A stretch of 64,000 bases of DNA, taken from Sclerodactyla briareus. Its lineage: Eukaryota > Echinodermata > Holothuroidea > Dendrochirotida > Sclerodactylidae. Shown piece by piece: positions 11,864 through 22,700 of the stretch. A model generated the notes under the pieces. That model was not told the DNA's origin. It saw nothing but the letters and a program-made list of their open reading frames with translations, and made no database searches. The stretch covers positions 124,001 to 188,000 of the forward strand of contig JAODTK010005917.1 of NCBI GenBank assembly GCA_026419785.1, written 5' to 3'. Made by a program: the position numbers and the translations under genes. The stretch's first letter is position 1. Every line of letters begins with the position of its first letter.

Positions 11864-12235
11864 AATCAACCCATCGAAAAAAGAATCAACCCATCGAAAA
11901 AAGAATCAACCATCGAAAACAGAATCAACCCATCGAAAAAAGAATCAACCCATCGAAAAAAGAATCAACCCATCGAAAAAAGAATCAACCCATCGAAAAA
12001 AGAATCAACCCATCGAAAAAAGAATCAACCCATCGAAAAAAGAATCAACCCATCGAAAACAGAATCAACCCATCGAAAAAAGAATCAACTCATCGAAAAC
12101 GGAATCAAGCCATCAAAGAAGAATCAGGGACCTATCAGGATTTGGAATCAATACGTACAAAACAGAAACAGGGTGTCCAAACCAGAATCAAGGTGTCGAA
12201 AAAAAAAACAGGGTGTCAAAACCAGAAGTGACCTG
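11864..12235. repeat. 20-bp tandem satellite (AATCAACCCATCGAAAAAAG)n
   Basis: About 13 near-perfect 20-bp units run from 11864 to 12121. Variants carry one-base deletions (AACCATCG) or AAAACAG endings. The array decays into AATCAGG, AAACAGGGTGTCC and CAAGGTGTCG-like units up to about 12235. The unit has no stop codon in any plus frame, so long spurious frames result. I do not regard them as genes. Confidence 0.95.
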
Positions 12236-12464
12236 TCAAGGAAAAGCAAGAGCGCAATCTCGCGTAATGATTCCTTGTCGCAATATTTGTTTACCTCTTC
12301 CAAAATATAAATGCACACTAACATGGCATTTTTTTTTGGCCTATGTTCTTAGGCACAAGCTTATTAGTGGGAAATGGTCCTATTGTGGCTGGTCTGTAGG
12401 CGAAGGATTATTAGAGTACATCCTTATCAGTAGCTCTAGCCCCTTAAACCTATAGAACATCAGG

Positions 12465-12800
12465 ACATTTATGTAAATAGAGTGAGTGTTGAAAGAGGTG
12501 GAGGAGATGAATGAGAGGGCGGTGGGGAAGGGTGATGCTAATACCGTGGATGTAAAGGAGGATGGAGGTGGATGGAGCGGGATTGAGGCGCGTGCGAATA
12601 GAAAAACTGTAAAGGAGGTGGTGGAGATTAATGTTGAGGGAGGGGAGGGTGGTTATGGTGGATGAAAGGGGAGTTGTGAGAAGTGTGTAATATAGCGAGT
12701 GTAAAGGATGGTCCGGTGGCGGAGATGGAGGAGAAGTGGCGTGGGAAGTATGTAAATAGAGTGAGTGTACGTAGTGGAGGTAGATGCGAAGAGAGAATAA
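12465..12800. repeat. Purine-rich degenerate tandem repeat
   Basis: Repeated GTAAAGGAGGTGGAGGAGAT-like phrases recur about every 60-80 bp. A longer phrase TATGTAAATAGAGTGAGTGT occurs at both ends (about 12471 and 12748). Confidence 0.65.
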
Positions 12801-12899
12801 GAGTAACAGATCTAACACGAATGACTCATAAATTTCGTAGCGTGAAAACACTTATGTACTTACCAAGTGAACTCTCATTAACAGACAAATTATTGTAAT

Positions 12900-13624
12900 G
12901 GAAGTGACGAGTACACAGAAACAATACAGGTTGGCCTTTGCCACTTGGACGAATTCCAAGACAACCATCCCTTGTGGCTAGGGTATTTAATCCTGTTCAT
13001 ATAGCATCGCATGGGCGGCTATGGAAGTTGAGCATATGCAGTGCAAAAGAGTGGCGCCAGCGGCGGTGGCCAGCGAGCATATCCCCCCCCCATCCTACGG
13101 GGGAGCCCGAGAGGGTATGCTAAAAATTTACACACCTTGACGAATGCAGATTGCCCCGACAGTATTATTATGGTCATCCTATAGGCCTGGTGAGAATTCG
13201 TATCCTGCAGCTGAAAAAATTCGCAGCGGCCTCATATCTAATAATTTTTATCTTCGCTTATATTGGATCAGTATATAACATCCACTACATCTACCAATAT
13301 ACAACCGTAGATAGGCGGTAAGTCTTATGGATATCTTGTAATGTCTCTGGAAGAGATCAATGTTACCAATTCTGTTGGGGAGGGGAACCTCCTTCCCGAG
13401 GAAGGTCTACCACTGTTTGCCTGACAGCAACATACGAAACAACAAACTAGAAAAATGCAGGTGTGAATAGGGGGTAGGTGAGCCTCGAAAATCTTTGATC
13501 GGTCATGGACACTCTGTCGGGGAACTTGCTCCCCCCACACCCCCACCCCTCCACCACTGACAGTGGCCAAAGTGAATGAATTCGTTGCAAATTACTGCCT
13601 ATTTGACCCTTGGTAGTGGATTGC
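12900..13624. other. Unassigned DNA
   Basis: No supported gene. Contains a 9-C run at 13083-13091. Confidence 0.4.
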
Positions 13625-14110
13625 TCATAATAATGTGTAATATGTATATAGCGCAAAAACACAAAGAGTACCGATGCGCATCACAGAAAGAAGAAAACGA
13701 AGTCCTAAAAGAACGTAAAAATAGCAGTCAGGAGTGAAAAACGAAAGGGAGCCACAAAGCTACAAGTGTGAAAAGGCCCCCCCCTAACGAAGAGAAGAAG
13801 CGTTTTAAGCCTTGATTTGAAAGAATTCACAATATCCGATGACCTTGCAGAACCAATAGGAAGGCCATTGAATAAACGAAAGGCAGCAGCATGAGAAAAA
13901 GATATTTCACCATAGCTGGCAAGATGAACCAGGCACCCGGTACACGTAGTTTGAGAAGCGGGTAGAGGAACGAAGAAGAGAGACGGTCAGGGATATACTT
14001 GGTCAATTCGTCGTTAATATACTCAGGACAGTTATGACATTGTCGGAATATGCTTTATAAGCAAAGAGCAACAATTTGAATTCGACTCTCTCTTTCCTTG
14101 CACGAGTGAT
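13625..14110. repeat. Interspersed element starting at TATATAGCGC
   Basis: Begins with GTATATAGCGCAAAAACACA and continues with GCGTTTTAAGCCTTGATTTG and a GAACCAATAGGAAGGCCATT block. It ends near TTTGAATTCGACTCTCTC. The block order matches a non-coding repeat I know from many marine animal genomes; this is recognition from memory, not a search. Short pieces with the same start motif occur at 25035 and 44560. Confidence 0.55.
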
Positions 14111-14955
14111 AACAACTTCACTTGTGTTATACATGTAGTCATCGAGTGATTGCTGTATCATTCTGTAATCTTTTCATACATGCTGTTAAAATACAAGGCC
14201 GTTGAAAGTGGAAGAGTGTGGTTAATAATAACAAATAATAGGGCCGGAATGTTGAATTATGTCCTCTTTTCTGGATGGATTAAGAAGACCAAATCCGGGA
14301 GTGAACTCAATAGGTTATTGGTTGGCTATTTGGGGTCTGTAATTTCTTGGTGTAATGTCATGAACTAAATCAGTGCACGCTACATAGATCCACATGGAAT
14401 GGAATTTGTGCATGTTAACAAGCTAAAATGGTTTTAAAAAAAAGAAGATTTTCCTGAATGTCCCATGTATTCCTCAAAAATGACCCTTAATTGGTCTACA
14501 CCAAAAACAACACACAGAAACTGGTCAACTACACACACTTTTTCACCTGAACAACAAACTAATCTTACTTAACTCATCGAGACATCGTGTTTTTGTCTCG
14601 ACTGACCGAAATCAGAAAAAAACAGTTTCCACACTATGGCGATATGTGTATGTCACACTTCCTGATAGCCGGACATATTTTCGACGATCCAACAGATTAC
14701 AACAAAAAATTGTGCGATAAACACCGGACATACGTTGTGTAAGCTGACTATGGACCCCAGAGTCCTCCATTTTAGAGCTAATTAGACAACATTAGAAAGG
14801 CGCTACTAAGAGCAGGTCTTCCATGCCTCGCCTAAACAAATACAGAAGGAAAGGGACACATAATACCTAATCGCCGAGTGTGATCCGATGCCATGTGAGG
14901 ACATTTTCGATCCATAGACGTCACAACGCCCTCCTAACATCCAACCAACACTTAC
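14111..14955. other. Unassigned AT-rich DNA
   Basis: No gene or strong repeat seen. Confidence 0.4.
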
Positions 14956-15110
14956 TATTCGACCAATATTCATTTTAAAATAGATTGACAAGAAGGTAAG
15001 AACAAAACAGCTCCTTGCTTTGACAGCACAATCCAGACATTTCTCCAAAAAATATGCTATTAGCCGAAAGAACATGGTAAAAACTGCCAATGTTAGCTTG
15101 CATTCTGCAT
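14956..15110 (-). CDS. Candidate coding exon with a hydrophobic helix, unidentified
   Basis: This minus-strand segment is bounded by a GTGATTTCTAAG acceptor-like site before 15110 and a strong GTAAGTGTT donor after 14956. It is open throughout (155 nt: 2 nt of a split codon, then 51 codons). It encodes KLTLAVFTMFFRLIAYFL, a likely membrane-spanning helix, followed by a cysteine-bearing KCLDCAVKARSC and YFKMNIGRI. Its start phase fits the end phase of the candidate exon at 17367-17666 on the same strand. Joining the two makes an Asp codon and would leave an intron of 2,256 bp. Both could be pieces of one multi-pass membrane protein gene. I do not recognise the family, and the acceptor is only moderate. 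Confidence 0.28.
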
Positions 15111-16109
15111 CTTAGAAATCACCCGTCAAGGAATAACTGCGCAGGGATGCGTTCCAAATCTGATGGTCTGATTCCATTCTTGATGATTTTGTTAAATCCG
15201 CGCCAGGATGTGCGGAGTGTATCACAACTTGAAGGAGGAGCACGCCTTCTACAATAACAATTCCTGTTAAGGTGGGGGTCATGGAGTATTATAGGAGTAC
15301 TTCTCTGTTTTTGGCGCCTCAGTTGTACGCCTCATTGATAGTGCATAATAAAATCAGTTGATTAGAGTATTGAGCGATTGAGTTGACAATTTGCGCGAGT
15401 GGAGCGTATCAACAGCATTCTTAACCTGAGCAGTGACAATTAGCTGTAACGATCCAATGCACTAGCTATCATAGGCGCAAACACAGCCTACGTGACATTT
15501 CGTGGAAATCTGCAGAATGAGCTGGCATGCTGGTATTAGTTCAATATAAACTAGACACAACATGCTATTAACTCCCATGTCGTTAGTAGCATGTGGTGAT
15601 CCTCGCCACACTTATTGTTTCACAACTAAATATAACAAGATGCTCATCACGAAGGCGAGTCATGACATACATGCCACCATTTCATATTGGCAACTTTCCT
15701 CCAACCCAGCAATGACAGGTGGTGTTGTTTAGACACAGCGGATAGATCCTTCCTAAGTAACGTACACTATCTGTCATATATTTAATCACCCCATATAACT
15801 GCCATGACAACCCGCAAATTAAGGCTTTCAATTCTGGTTCCGAAAACTCTGGGTTTCCTCGAGACTTCGGCAGGCTCGAATGCAGATTAGATATTGACTT
15901 AGGCCGGCTCAATCGGATTGAATACGCACTATGGCTAATAAGGTTAATTTTAAAGTAAACCAGGGAGCCAAGAGGCTTAGTGATTCCTTGACTGCCGTTC
16001 ATAACCTTTCACTTAAACTGATTCAGTACCTTTGACCCGACTCCTAGAAAATGGTGATTACAGACTGATAATATATGTGGGGTTACTTATAGATGCTTTC
16101 AAGCACGGA
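15111..16109. other. Unassigned DNA (putative intron)
   Basis: A 106-codon minus frame (15682-16002) has no recognisable motif. If the flanking candidate exons are real, this lies in their intron. Confidence 0.35.
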
Positions 16110-16870
16110 TTAGCATAGCATCAGACTTTGACCTCTCCTGAGGCCAGATCACCTACATGACACCTAAGATGAACCATACATACCAATCATGAGTAATTGT
16201 GTTACCAAGCCGAAATTGGTACAGTGTTTGAAAAATCATAATTTTCATAATTTCCTATCTCCCCCCCCCCCATAAATGAAGCTATACACCAACTTTCAGC
16301 TGATTAGACCAAGCAAGCTGGACTTATCCTCTTCGAAAGTTTTTTTGTACTTCTGATGACCTTAGATTACCTTTGACCTGACCCTAAAACAATAGGGATC
16401 GTTCACTCATTATGAGGAAACCCACAGTACCAAGTTATGAGCTTCATCAGTCCAGATGGAAAGGCGGTCGGTTATGCTCTCCACAAAGCTAAAATTGCCT
16501 GAAATATCAATTTTACACAAATCCCCATGTTCCCCCAATAACGTGCTTGTACTCCCCATAAGAAAGCTACACACCGAATTTCAGCTTGATTGAACCAGCA
16601 TTCTGGACTTATCCACTTCACACGATTTTCAGACCTTGAACCCTCTGATGACTCAGATGACCTGACCCAAAACAATAGGTGTCATGTACTCATTATGGGG
16701 AACCCACATGCCAAGTATGAGCTTCATCTATCCAGGTGGCGTCAATTATGCTCTTCACAAGCCAGACGTCACACACACACATACACACACACACACACAC
16801 ACTGTCATGACTGCATAGATTCTCTGACTGGAGTCAAGGAATCAGAAATGAGATATTACCGATTCGTATT
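16110..16870. repeat. Three-unit tandem array of a dispersed repeat
   Basis: The TTTGACCT.../GATGACC...TTTGACCTGACCC core recurs at about 16122, 16345 and 16630. Units two and three share GAACCCACA(T)GCCAAGTATGAG-like and GGACTTATCC blocks. The last unit ends in (AC)n (about 16770-16802), then CATGACTGCATAGATTC as at 9300. An 11-C run lies at 16261-16271. Confidence 0.75.
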
Positions 16871-17247
16871 TCCAACGAATGCTGGCATTTTATGCCAAGA
16901 CTACCATAATGAGTAGATTCACACGCAACGTGGCACCGTGCCATTAACAGAAAACCGGAGTTCACTACTACTACCTAGGAAATTATGCTAGGGTTTTGAA
17001 AAAAAACAGGTCTCTGGAAGAGAGTTTGTAAAACCCCATGATATCGGACGGAAGCCCATGATGTTGGTTAACTCAATCGCCGTAAAGGTGGACCGTGGTG
17101 GCACGCGTAGTACACAGAAAGAAATATGAAGTTGTGAGGTCGGAAAATACCGTAGAATGTTCAAACAAATTGCAATATCAACAGCCCAAGCAGGCATACG
17201 ATTTTGACGGAAATGTTGGGAACTATATACACTCATTGCCGCCTCAG

Positions 17248-17276
17248 TGGCTTCGCATGCCTAGCATGCGAAGCCA
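17248..17276. other. Perfect 13-bp stem, 3-nt loop hairpin
   Basis: TGGCTTCGCATGC and its exact reverse complement GCATGCGAAGCCA are separated by CTA. The role is unknown. It could be a cruciform, a terminus footprint or chance. Confidence 0.9.
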
Positions 17277-17366
17277 AACGAGCGGTCAGAGTAAGAAATC
17301 GGTTTCGGTTTTGTTTCCGACAGACTCAGTTTTGAACAGTTTTGAGTATGAAAAGTTCGATCTCAC

Positions 17367-17666
17367 CTGAACAACAAACAACAGGTGGCTCAGTGACGGT
17401 GGAAACCAACCCCATGAGGATGGTGAACACGGCTACAAGATATGACCATAAATAACCTATAGGTGATATTATGCACGGCATAATGAACTGAAAGCATGAA
17501 TACTTGTAACGGATGACTAGGTACCAGACACAGCCGATGATGATATATTGTGCGTGGGATATGAAATAGATATGAACAATTATCACCCCAACCCGGGCGC
17601 ACCTCACGCACAGAATGTATGTATCGTTAATTGCCGAAATTGAGAACCAAACGATCACGAGAATGA
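17367..17666 (-). CDS. Candidate exon of a multi-pass membrane protein, unidentified
   Basis: The minus strand is open for 300 nt between a CTGTCTAG acceptor-like site (before 17666) and a strong CAG|GTGAGA donor (after 17367). It starts with 2 nt of a split codon and ends with 1 nt, so the exon is phase-symmetric. The translation is strongly hydrophobic with about three likely membrane helices: VILVIVWFSISAI, a VGVIIVHIYFI...YIIIGCVWYLVI stretch and SYLVAVFTILMGLVSTV. They are separated by short polar or charged loops (NDTYILCVRCAR, RYKYSCFQF). This looks like part of a receptor, channel or transporter. I cannot place it in a family. The frame also stays open about 30 nt upstream of the acceptor, so the 5' border is uncertain. 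Confidence 0.38.
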
Positions 17667-17996
17667 CTAGACAGATATACTCCCGATATACTTACAATTG
17701 AAAACGAGCTCCTTCCATGTGTATCGTTCCCGGCATATTCGGGTTTTAGGTCAGGTTTTTTTTTAAAGAAAGCTGTACATCGCGTAGTTAGATCTATCAC
17801 GCAAAAACATTATGTGTTTCGAACGGGTTTAGATCCTGCAGTAAGGACAGAGGAAAATCAAGGCCCTCCCACTACCCTCTCTAACACGGATTGTGGTCCT
17901 CGAACGGAATGCAAGGGGAAAGATACAGCCGTCAGTGTGGATCAGTCATGAGCAGGTTTAGCTGAGGTAGAGCTATAAAGTCATCATGGTCTCTCC
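17667..17996. other. Unassigned DNA
   Basis: Nothing supported apart from an isolated GTAAGTAT donor-like word on the minus strand at 17688-17695. Confidence 0.4.
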
Positions 17997-18043
17997 GTTC
18001 GTTCGTTCGTTCGTGTCTTTCGTTAGTTCGTTCGTTCGTTCGT
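17997..18043. repeat. (CGTT)n microsatellite
   Basis: GTTCGTTCGTTCG tetramers interrupted once by GTGTCTTTCGTTA. Confidence 0.95.
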
Positions 18044-19032
18044 CCATTCTGTTACGTCACGTATTCGTAACCGTACAGGGTTCAGGTTAAAACTTGTGGG
18101 TGGATGAAGCATGCCACGGGCTCTATGTTGAGTTACATTTTTTGTTTGCATACTGTGATAAGATTTTAATTGAATCCAATAATTACCCAATTTGTCCATC
18201 CACTGCGGCCCCTACCATTGAACTCTCTGTGAGAGTGGTTTTGTTTACATTACTCCTTGGAGAGCGTGTGAAGGCTGGCCTGCTGGTAGAGCAGTGGAGT
18301 GTTTACTTGTCTGCAGCACGGAGGTGGGGAATACAGGCAACGGGGGGGGGGGGGAAGGCAGGCAGTTCTGTGGAAGATCTGTCATCACATTGTTGTTGGC
18401 TAGACGTGCCTTTGTGATCCACGTGTGTTTACCCACTGGTCCACTGCTACCTTTTACTGCTAAGTTTTGTTGGGTACATATAGCTAATATACAGGCCTAG
18501 GAAGAGTTAGGGTGTGGTACTTTCATGTGTGCTTGGGCACTGATATGCTGGTAGCAATAATAGGTATGTGGGGGTATGTTCCAAGCCATTCCAAGGTTAG
18601 ACAGAGGTCAGTAAAGGTCACAATGAATGTGAACAAACAATAAATGTGAATTGGTGAATTGGAAATGCAATGTATTTTCGCCACAGGAATTTTTGCCGTC
18701 CGCAGCTATCAAGAAGGTTCTGACTTGCGCTGTGTAGCCTAGAACGAATTCATTTATAAAAAATTCGTATGGGTGACCATGAACATTGAATGAATACTAA
18801 TGGGTTTCCCAGCCATCCCAGGAACCAATACATGAAAACTTCTTGACCACTTATATTTGACGTGTTCACGAACCTCAATTAATTACTAGATTCAGCCCGA
18901 ACTTCATTAAACATGAATTTTTCGTAGACGAAATGCCAACATTCAAAATCCCGGCTACGTTCTAGTGTCATGTTGGGAATAATAACCGATAACTATTGTG
19001 ACCTTGTCTACAGACACATCGCAAAGATCCAA
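18044..19032. other. Unassigned DNA
   Basis: No gene supported. Contains a 13-G run (18342-18354). Confidence 0.4.
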
Positions 19033-19197
19033 GGGCGCAGCCATGTCTGAAAGTTGGGGTGTCAAGAGGAAATTTGAGGGGGGGGGGGTCCGTACGATAG
19101 CAGTGATGGGAAAACATTTTGTGTGGTGAAAAAACTCAATTCTGTATGGAGGCCTCCAAAAAGTGACCCACCGGAACCCCCCCTAGTGGCTGCGCCC
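19033..19197. mobile_element. Small inverted-repeat element (MITE-like), 165 bp
   Basis: Bounded by GGGCGCAGCC (19033-19042) and its exact reverse complement GGCTGCGCCC (19188-19197). It contains an 11-G run near its left part and a C-rich right part. No clear target duplication is visible. There is no coding capacity, so it would be non-autonomous. Confidence 0.6.
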
Positions 19198-20289
19198 GGC
19201 AAGGTTCAGGCCGCACGTGGGGCGTACTCTTCTGTATGTCATTCATATCGGGCACTGCCTTAGCCGAGCAAGCATAAGTGACAGACATAGGAGAAAACGT
19301 TGATAGCTGAAAAGGTCTATAGGCCTCCCAGATGATTGTCTTGAAATGACCCCGTTCTCAAATCGATCTTGATTTGAAAAAGGTCCATATAGAACGTGAA
19401 TTGTTCACGAATTCAATTCCTAGATTGAGAAGACCGAGATTTTAAACAACCCGACTATGCCATCGCTTTATTGAACCACATGATCTGAAATGTGGTATTG
19501 TGAACGCTCCACCTGAACCCTAAATTGGAATCTATTGTCCTTGAGTGCAATTTTCCACAGGTTGTCGAAAACTTAGTGGTCATTAACCATCTCAATGAAC
19601 ATTCATGGTGACGGATCATGAATAAAATCATTTATCTCAATGAGCTGAAGGCACGGCAATGTATTGATAAGGAAATGAAAACATGAAGTAAACGACAAGG
19701 ACACAACCAACTTAACACAGGCATTTTATAATACCCGGGGGAGCATTCGCCCATCTGGCAATCGAGAACGTTTTACAACGAATTTGTGACTTTTATCCGT
19801 CAATCAGCGCCGTGAGTTATAACTATATACCTCTCAGGCTACGTTCGGCGAACCTCAAACAGGTACAAAGTACTGGACCGCATCCTATAGCGAAATGTTA
19901 TGGCACCTCGATATGATGAGCCAGTCAAGGAATACCCCATAAATAAAAGCGCAAATACATACGGTTGTGCGACGTGTTTGTTAAGCCAGACCCCTCAAGT
20001 CGAAAATCAACTTCCATGCTTGTGAAATTGAACATGGACCAGCAATGAAAGGGCTATGTCCATGTGGGTCATATGGTCATGCGTTAGTTGAGCTATGGCG
20101 AAGAAGTAAATATTCCTACGCATACTCTGACGCGTATCGAAAATATATTTCAGCCTAGTATTCGCATGGTGTGGGTCTGCTCACAACTTTTGAATTTAAA
20201 CGCAGATATTCGTCTCAGACACAGGACATAGAGCCTAAGGAGCCTGCCTTTTTCCCGCTGATCCGTGCACCTGGATTTACCTGGATTGA
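19198..20289. other. Unassigned DNA
   Basis: No gene or strong repeat seen. Confidence 0.4.
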
Positions 20290-20760
20290 TCTGGATGGCC
20301 ACCCTCGGCGAGGATGCCCATGGGACAGTAGGTTGATTAACCCTTGAAGATCCTGCTGGTCTCCAGTCGGTCTTGAACTTGTTCAAATGTTGGTGCAGAA
20401 ACCACATTTTCCGGGAACTGATTCCATGTTTCCCATACTCGCTTGAAAAACGTTGCTTCCTTACAACCAATCTTACCTGATAGGGCCTGACTTTTACTGT
20501 GCTAGTGTCCTCTTGTAGTCGTAGTGTCCGTATACAATACAATATTTACAACATTCACATTTAGTCTGCCATTCATTATGTTGTACAATGTTATCGGGTC
20601 CTGCCGTTGATGCCTTTTTTCTATGGTTATCAAATCCAATTCCTCAAAACTCTCCACATCATTCATTTTCTGCTGAGTCCTAAAAAAGTATAACTTTGCA
20701 TTCTCCTTTGGACACTTCCAGCAGTTTGAACGTATTTGTTTTTTACCTTGGTAATTAGGA
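20290..20760 (-). pseudogene. 3' end of a non-LTR reverse transcriptase ORF
   Basis: The minus strand carries the C-terminal part of a LINE reverse-transcriptase protein. FEELDLITIEKRHQRQD followed by ITLYNIMNG matches the L-L-T-L-E-x-R-R-x-R-x-D-x-I-x-x-Y-K-I-x-x-G block after the thumb. TRGH follows, then in a shifted frame FFKRVWETWNQFPENVVSAP, matching the FFSxRVxxxWNxLPxxVVxAP end motif. EQVQDRLE and a stop close the frame. At least one frameshift separates the two blocks. The polymerase core is not visible upstream, so this is a fragment. The lineage differs from the YIDD family elsewhere in the window. Confidence 0.72.
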
Positions 20761-21599
20761 CTAACCCGTCGCTGTCTAAGAATGACCACTCCAGCAAGTA
20801 GCGCATCCACCAATCTACTCCGGATTCGTGGCTGGGAACGCCCGCGGGGCAGCGTCAACATAGGCCAGTAGGCGCCCAACACATGAGGGACAGTAGCGGA
20901 CAAGTCCCCTCAATTTTTAGCACGCCCCAATCTTGTGTTCCACACAGGGAAAGTTTGTCGCTGAGGTTTCTATCTCCCAGGGTGTCATAATAGGCTATCA
21001 ATAAACGACCATCGGTAGCTCTTGTCGGCAGTAAGGCAAGCAAACCTTCTGTCCTTGGGGCTGAGAACCGGAAGATTTGTCACCGAGAGCGATATAAGGT
21101 ACCATTCCATGGGCGGTCAATCCATTTCCGAAACGTGGAGGGGGGGGGGGGGGCGCGTCTGACCGCTGACGCGATACTAGCTGAGCGAAGCGCCACCATG
21201 GTTTGGCGCGTAGTCGGTGCGAGGAAATTGTTGGCTTGTTATACCTCCCAATCGCCGGAAATTGCACTTGTCGTGCCTAATTGCAAACATCTAAATTTGA
21301 AAGGAAAATGTTGAAGATTTGAAACTTTGACTCGATCTCAGGAAAATATTACCCTTCTTGAATAAGATACTCCAAAGTTGTGTTAAAAGTTTATAGTATA
21401 GCGAGTATATACGGTGTACCACTTAGGGCGAAAATGTGAAGACTGTGTCATGCCACAACTAGACAAGGAACTCGTTGGGGTCAAGCACATCGTCACACGA
21501 TTTATAAAGTATTCAGACAATTCAGGGGATCGCGTCGTCAACAAAATGGACTTCAAATAGAGCAAAGCGTGCTTCGACTATATGAACGTTTCCCGCCGA
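20761..21599. other. Unassigned DNA
   Basis: No gene supported. Contains a 14-G run (21140-21153). Confidence 0.4.
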
Positions 21600-22700
21600 T
21601 ATGGCAAGCGGATTTGATGAAGGAACAGGAATTTGTTTGCGAGGGGGGTAGTAGAACCTAGGGCGTAGGAACGTAATTTTGAGTGGGGGGATGAAGTCTG
21701 ATGACGGATCTGGGGAAGGGCTAAGGGAAGGGGTTTCCTCCTCCCCTTGCAAAATCTTGCATTTTCCGATGGCCATAGATGCAATTTGGTTGCCAATATA
21801 GCACTCCAAAACACACTTCATTCCAAAAAACCCATAATTTCGCATTTCCAATGTCCTTATGGATGCGATTTGCTGCTCTGAATCTTGTGCCTTTCTGTGT
21901 CAAATCGAATCGAGGGCAATACGATTTAGTAAGCCTAAATCTCACTTTTCAGAGGACCGCCGACTCCCCCCTCCTCCCAAACTTTAGAAATTTTTGCATT
22001 TTCAGTGGCCTTAGATGCAGTTGAGCATTATGACACAAAACACTCACTGTGTTCCAGAAATAATTTCGATTTTTACGTCTGTAGATGCGACTTGCTTCTC
22101 AGGATCTCTTGATATTTTTTTCTGCAAAATTGGTACTGCGCATCCACTGTGCAGTAGTAGACTCTTCTTTGGAGAGTTGGTGTAATTCTTAGCTAACAGC
22201 GGACCGCCAACATAGGCATACGGGACCATTCCTATTTAGGGGCCGACAAAATTTGGCCGAATTGTTTAGGTGGGTCACCGGAAGGCTGGTACCGAGCGCG
22301 GGAATTTTTCAATGTTTTTTCGAAACATTTTTATCATAAATTTGGCCAGTCAGCAGAGATTCGAAGATTTGGCTATTTATTTTTTACTTTTGCCTTCCGC
22401 TGTCCGAATTTTTAACGATTTTTTTGCAATTTTTGCCACGAATTTCTCATCTCAGGAAAATGTGTACGGCAGTCCCTGCACCAGTCCCCCCCCCCCTCGT
22501 ATTTGTAAAAATAATTTTGCATTTTAACAGCCCTTTTAGATGCAATTTGTTACTCTGAATCTTGCGATGTTTTTCTGCCAAATGGGCTGAGTATATGGGC
22601 AGTGAGCATGTGAGTGCTCATCGTTGTAAGGTGGTCGAAATCTCACTTTTCAGGGACTGTCAGAATCCTCCAGTCAGTCCATAATAGATGGTCCAGGTCA
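21600..22700. repeat. Degenerate internally repeated element
   Basis: Phrases like TAGATGCAATTTG(T/C)TGCTCTGAATCTTG recur near 21768, 21860, 22080 and 22540. TCTCACTTTTCAG recurs near 21940 and 22650, and TTTTGCATTTTC near 21750, 21990 and 22505. Blocks are roughly 200-450 bp apart. Related text appears beside other G-run modules at 25.6 and 26.9 kb. Confidence 0.55.

Noticed and set aside
11787-12455. 222-codon plus frame and an overlapping 145-codon frame
   Set aside because: Both are by-products of a stop-free 20-bp satellite.
12450-12851. 133-codon minus frame rich in Leu, His and Ser
   Set aside because: It runs across a purine-rich tandem repeat. The composition reflects the repeat, and no domain is visible.
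17667-17760. Upstream mini-exon ending at a GTAAGTAT donor before the membrane exon
   Set aside because: It would imply an intron of only 29 bp, and no acceptor for the mini-exon is visible.
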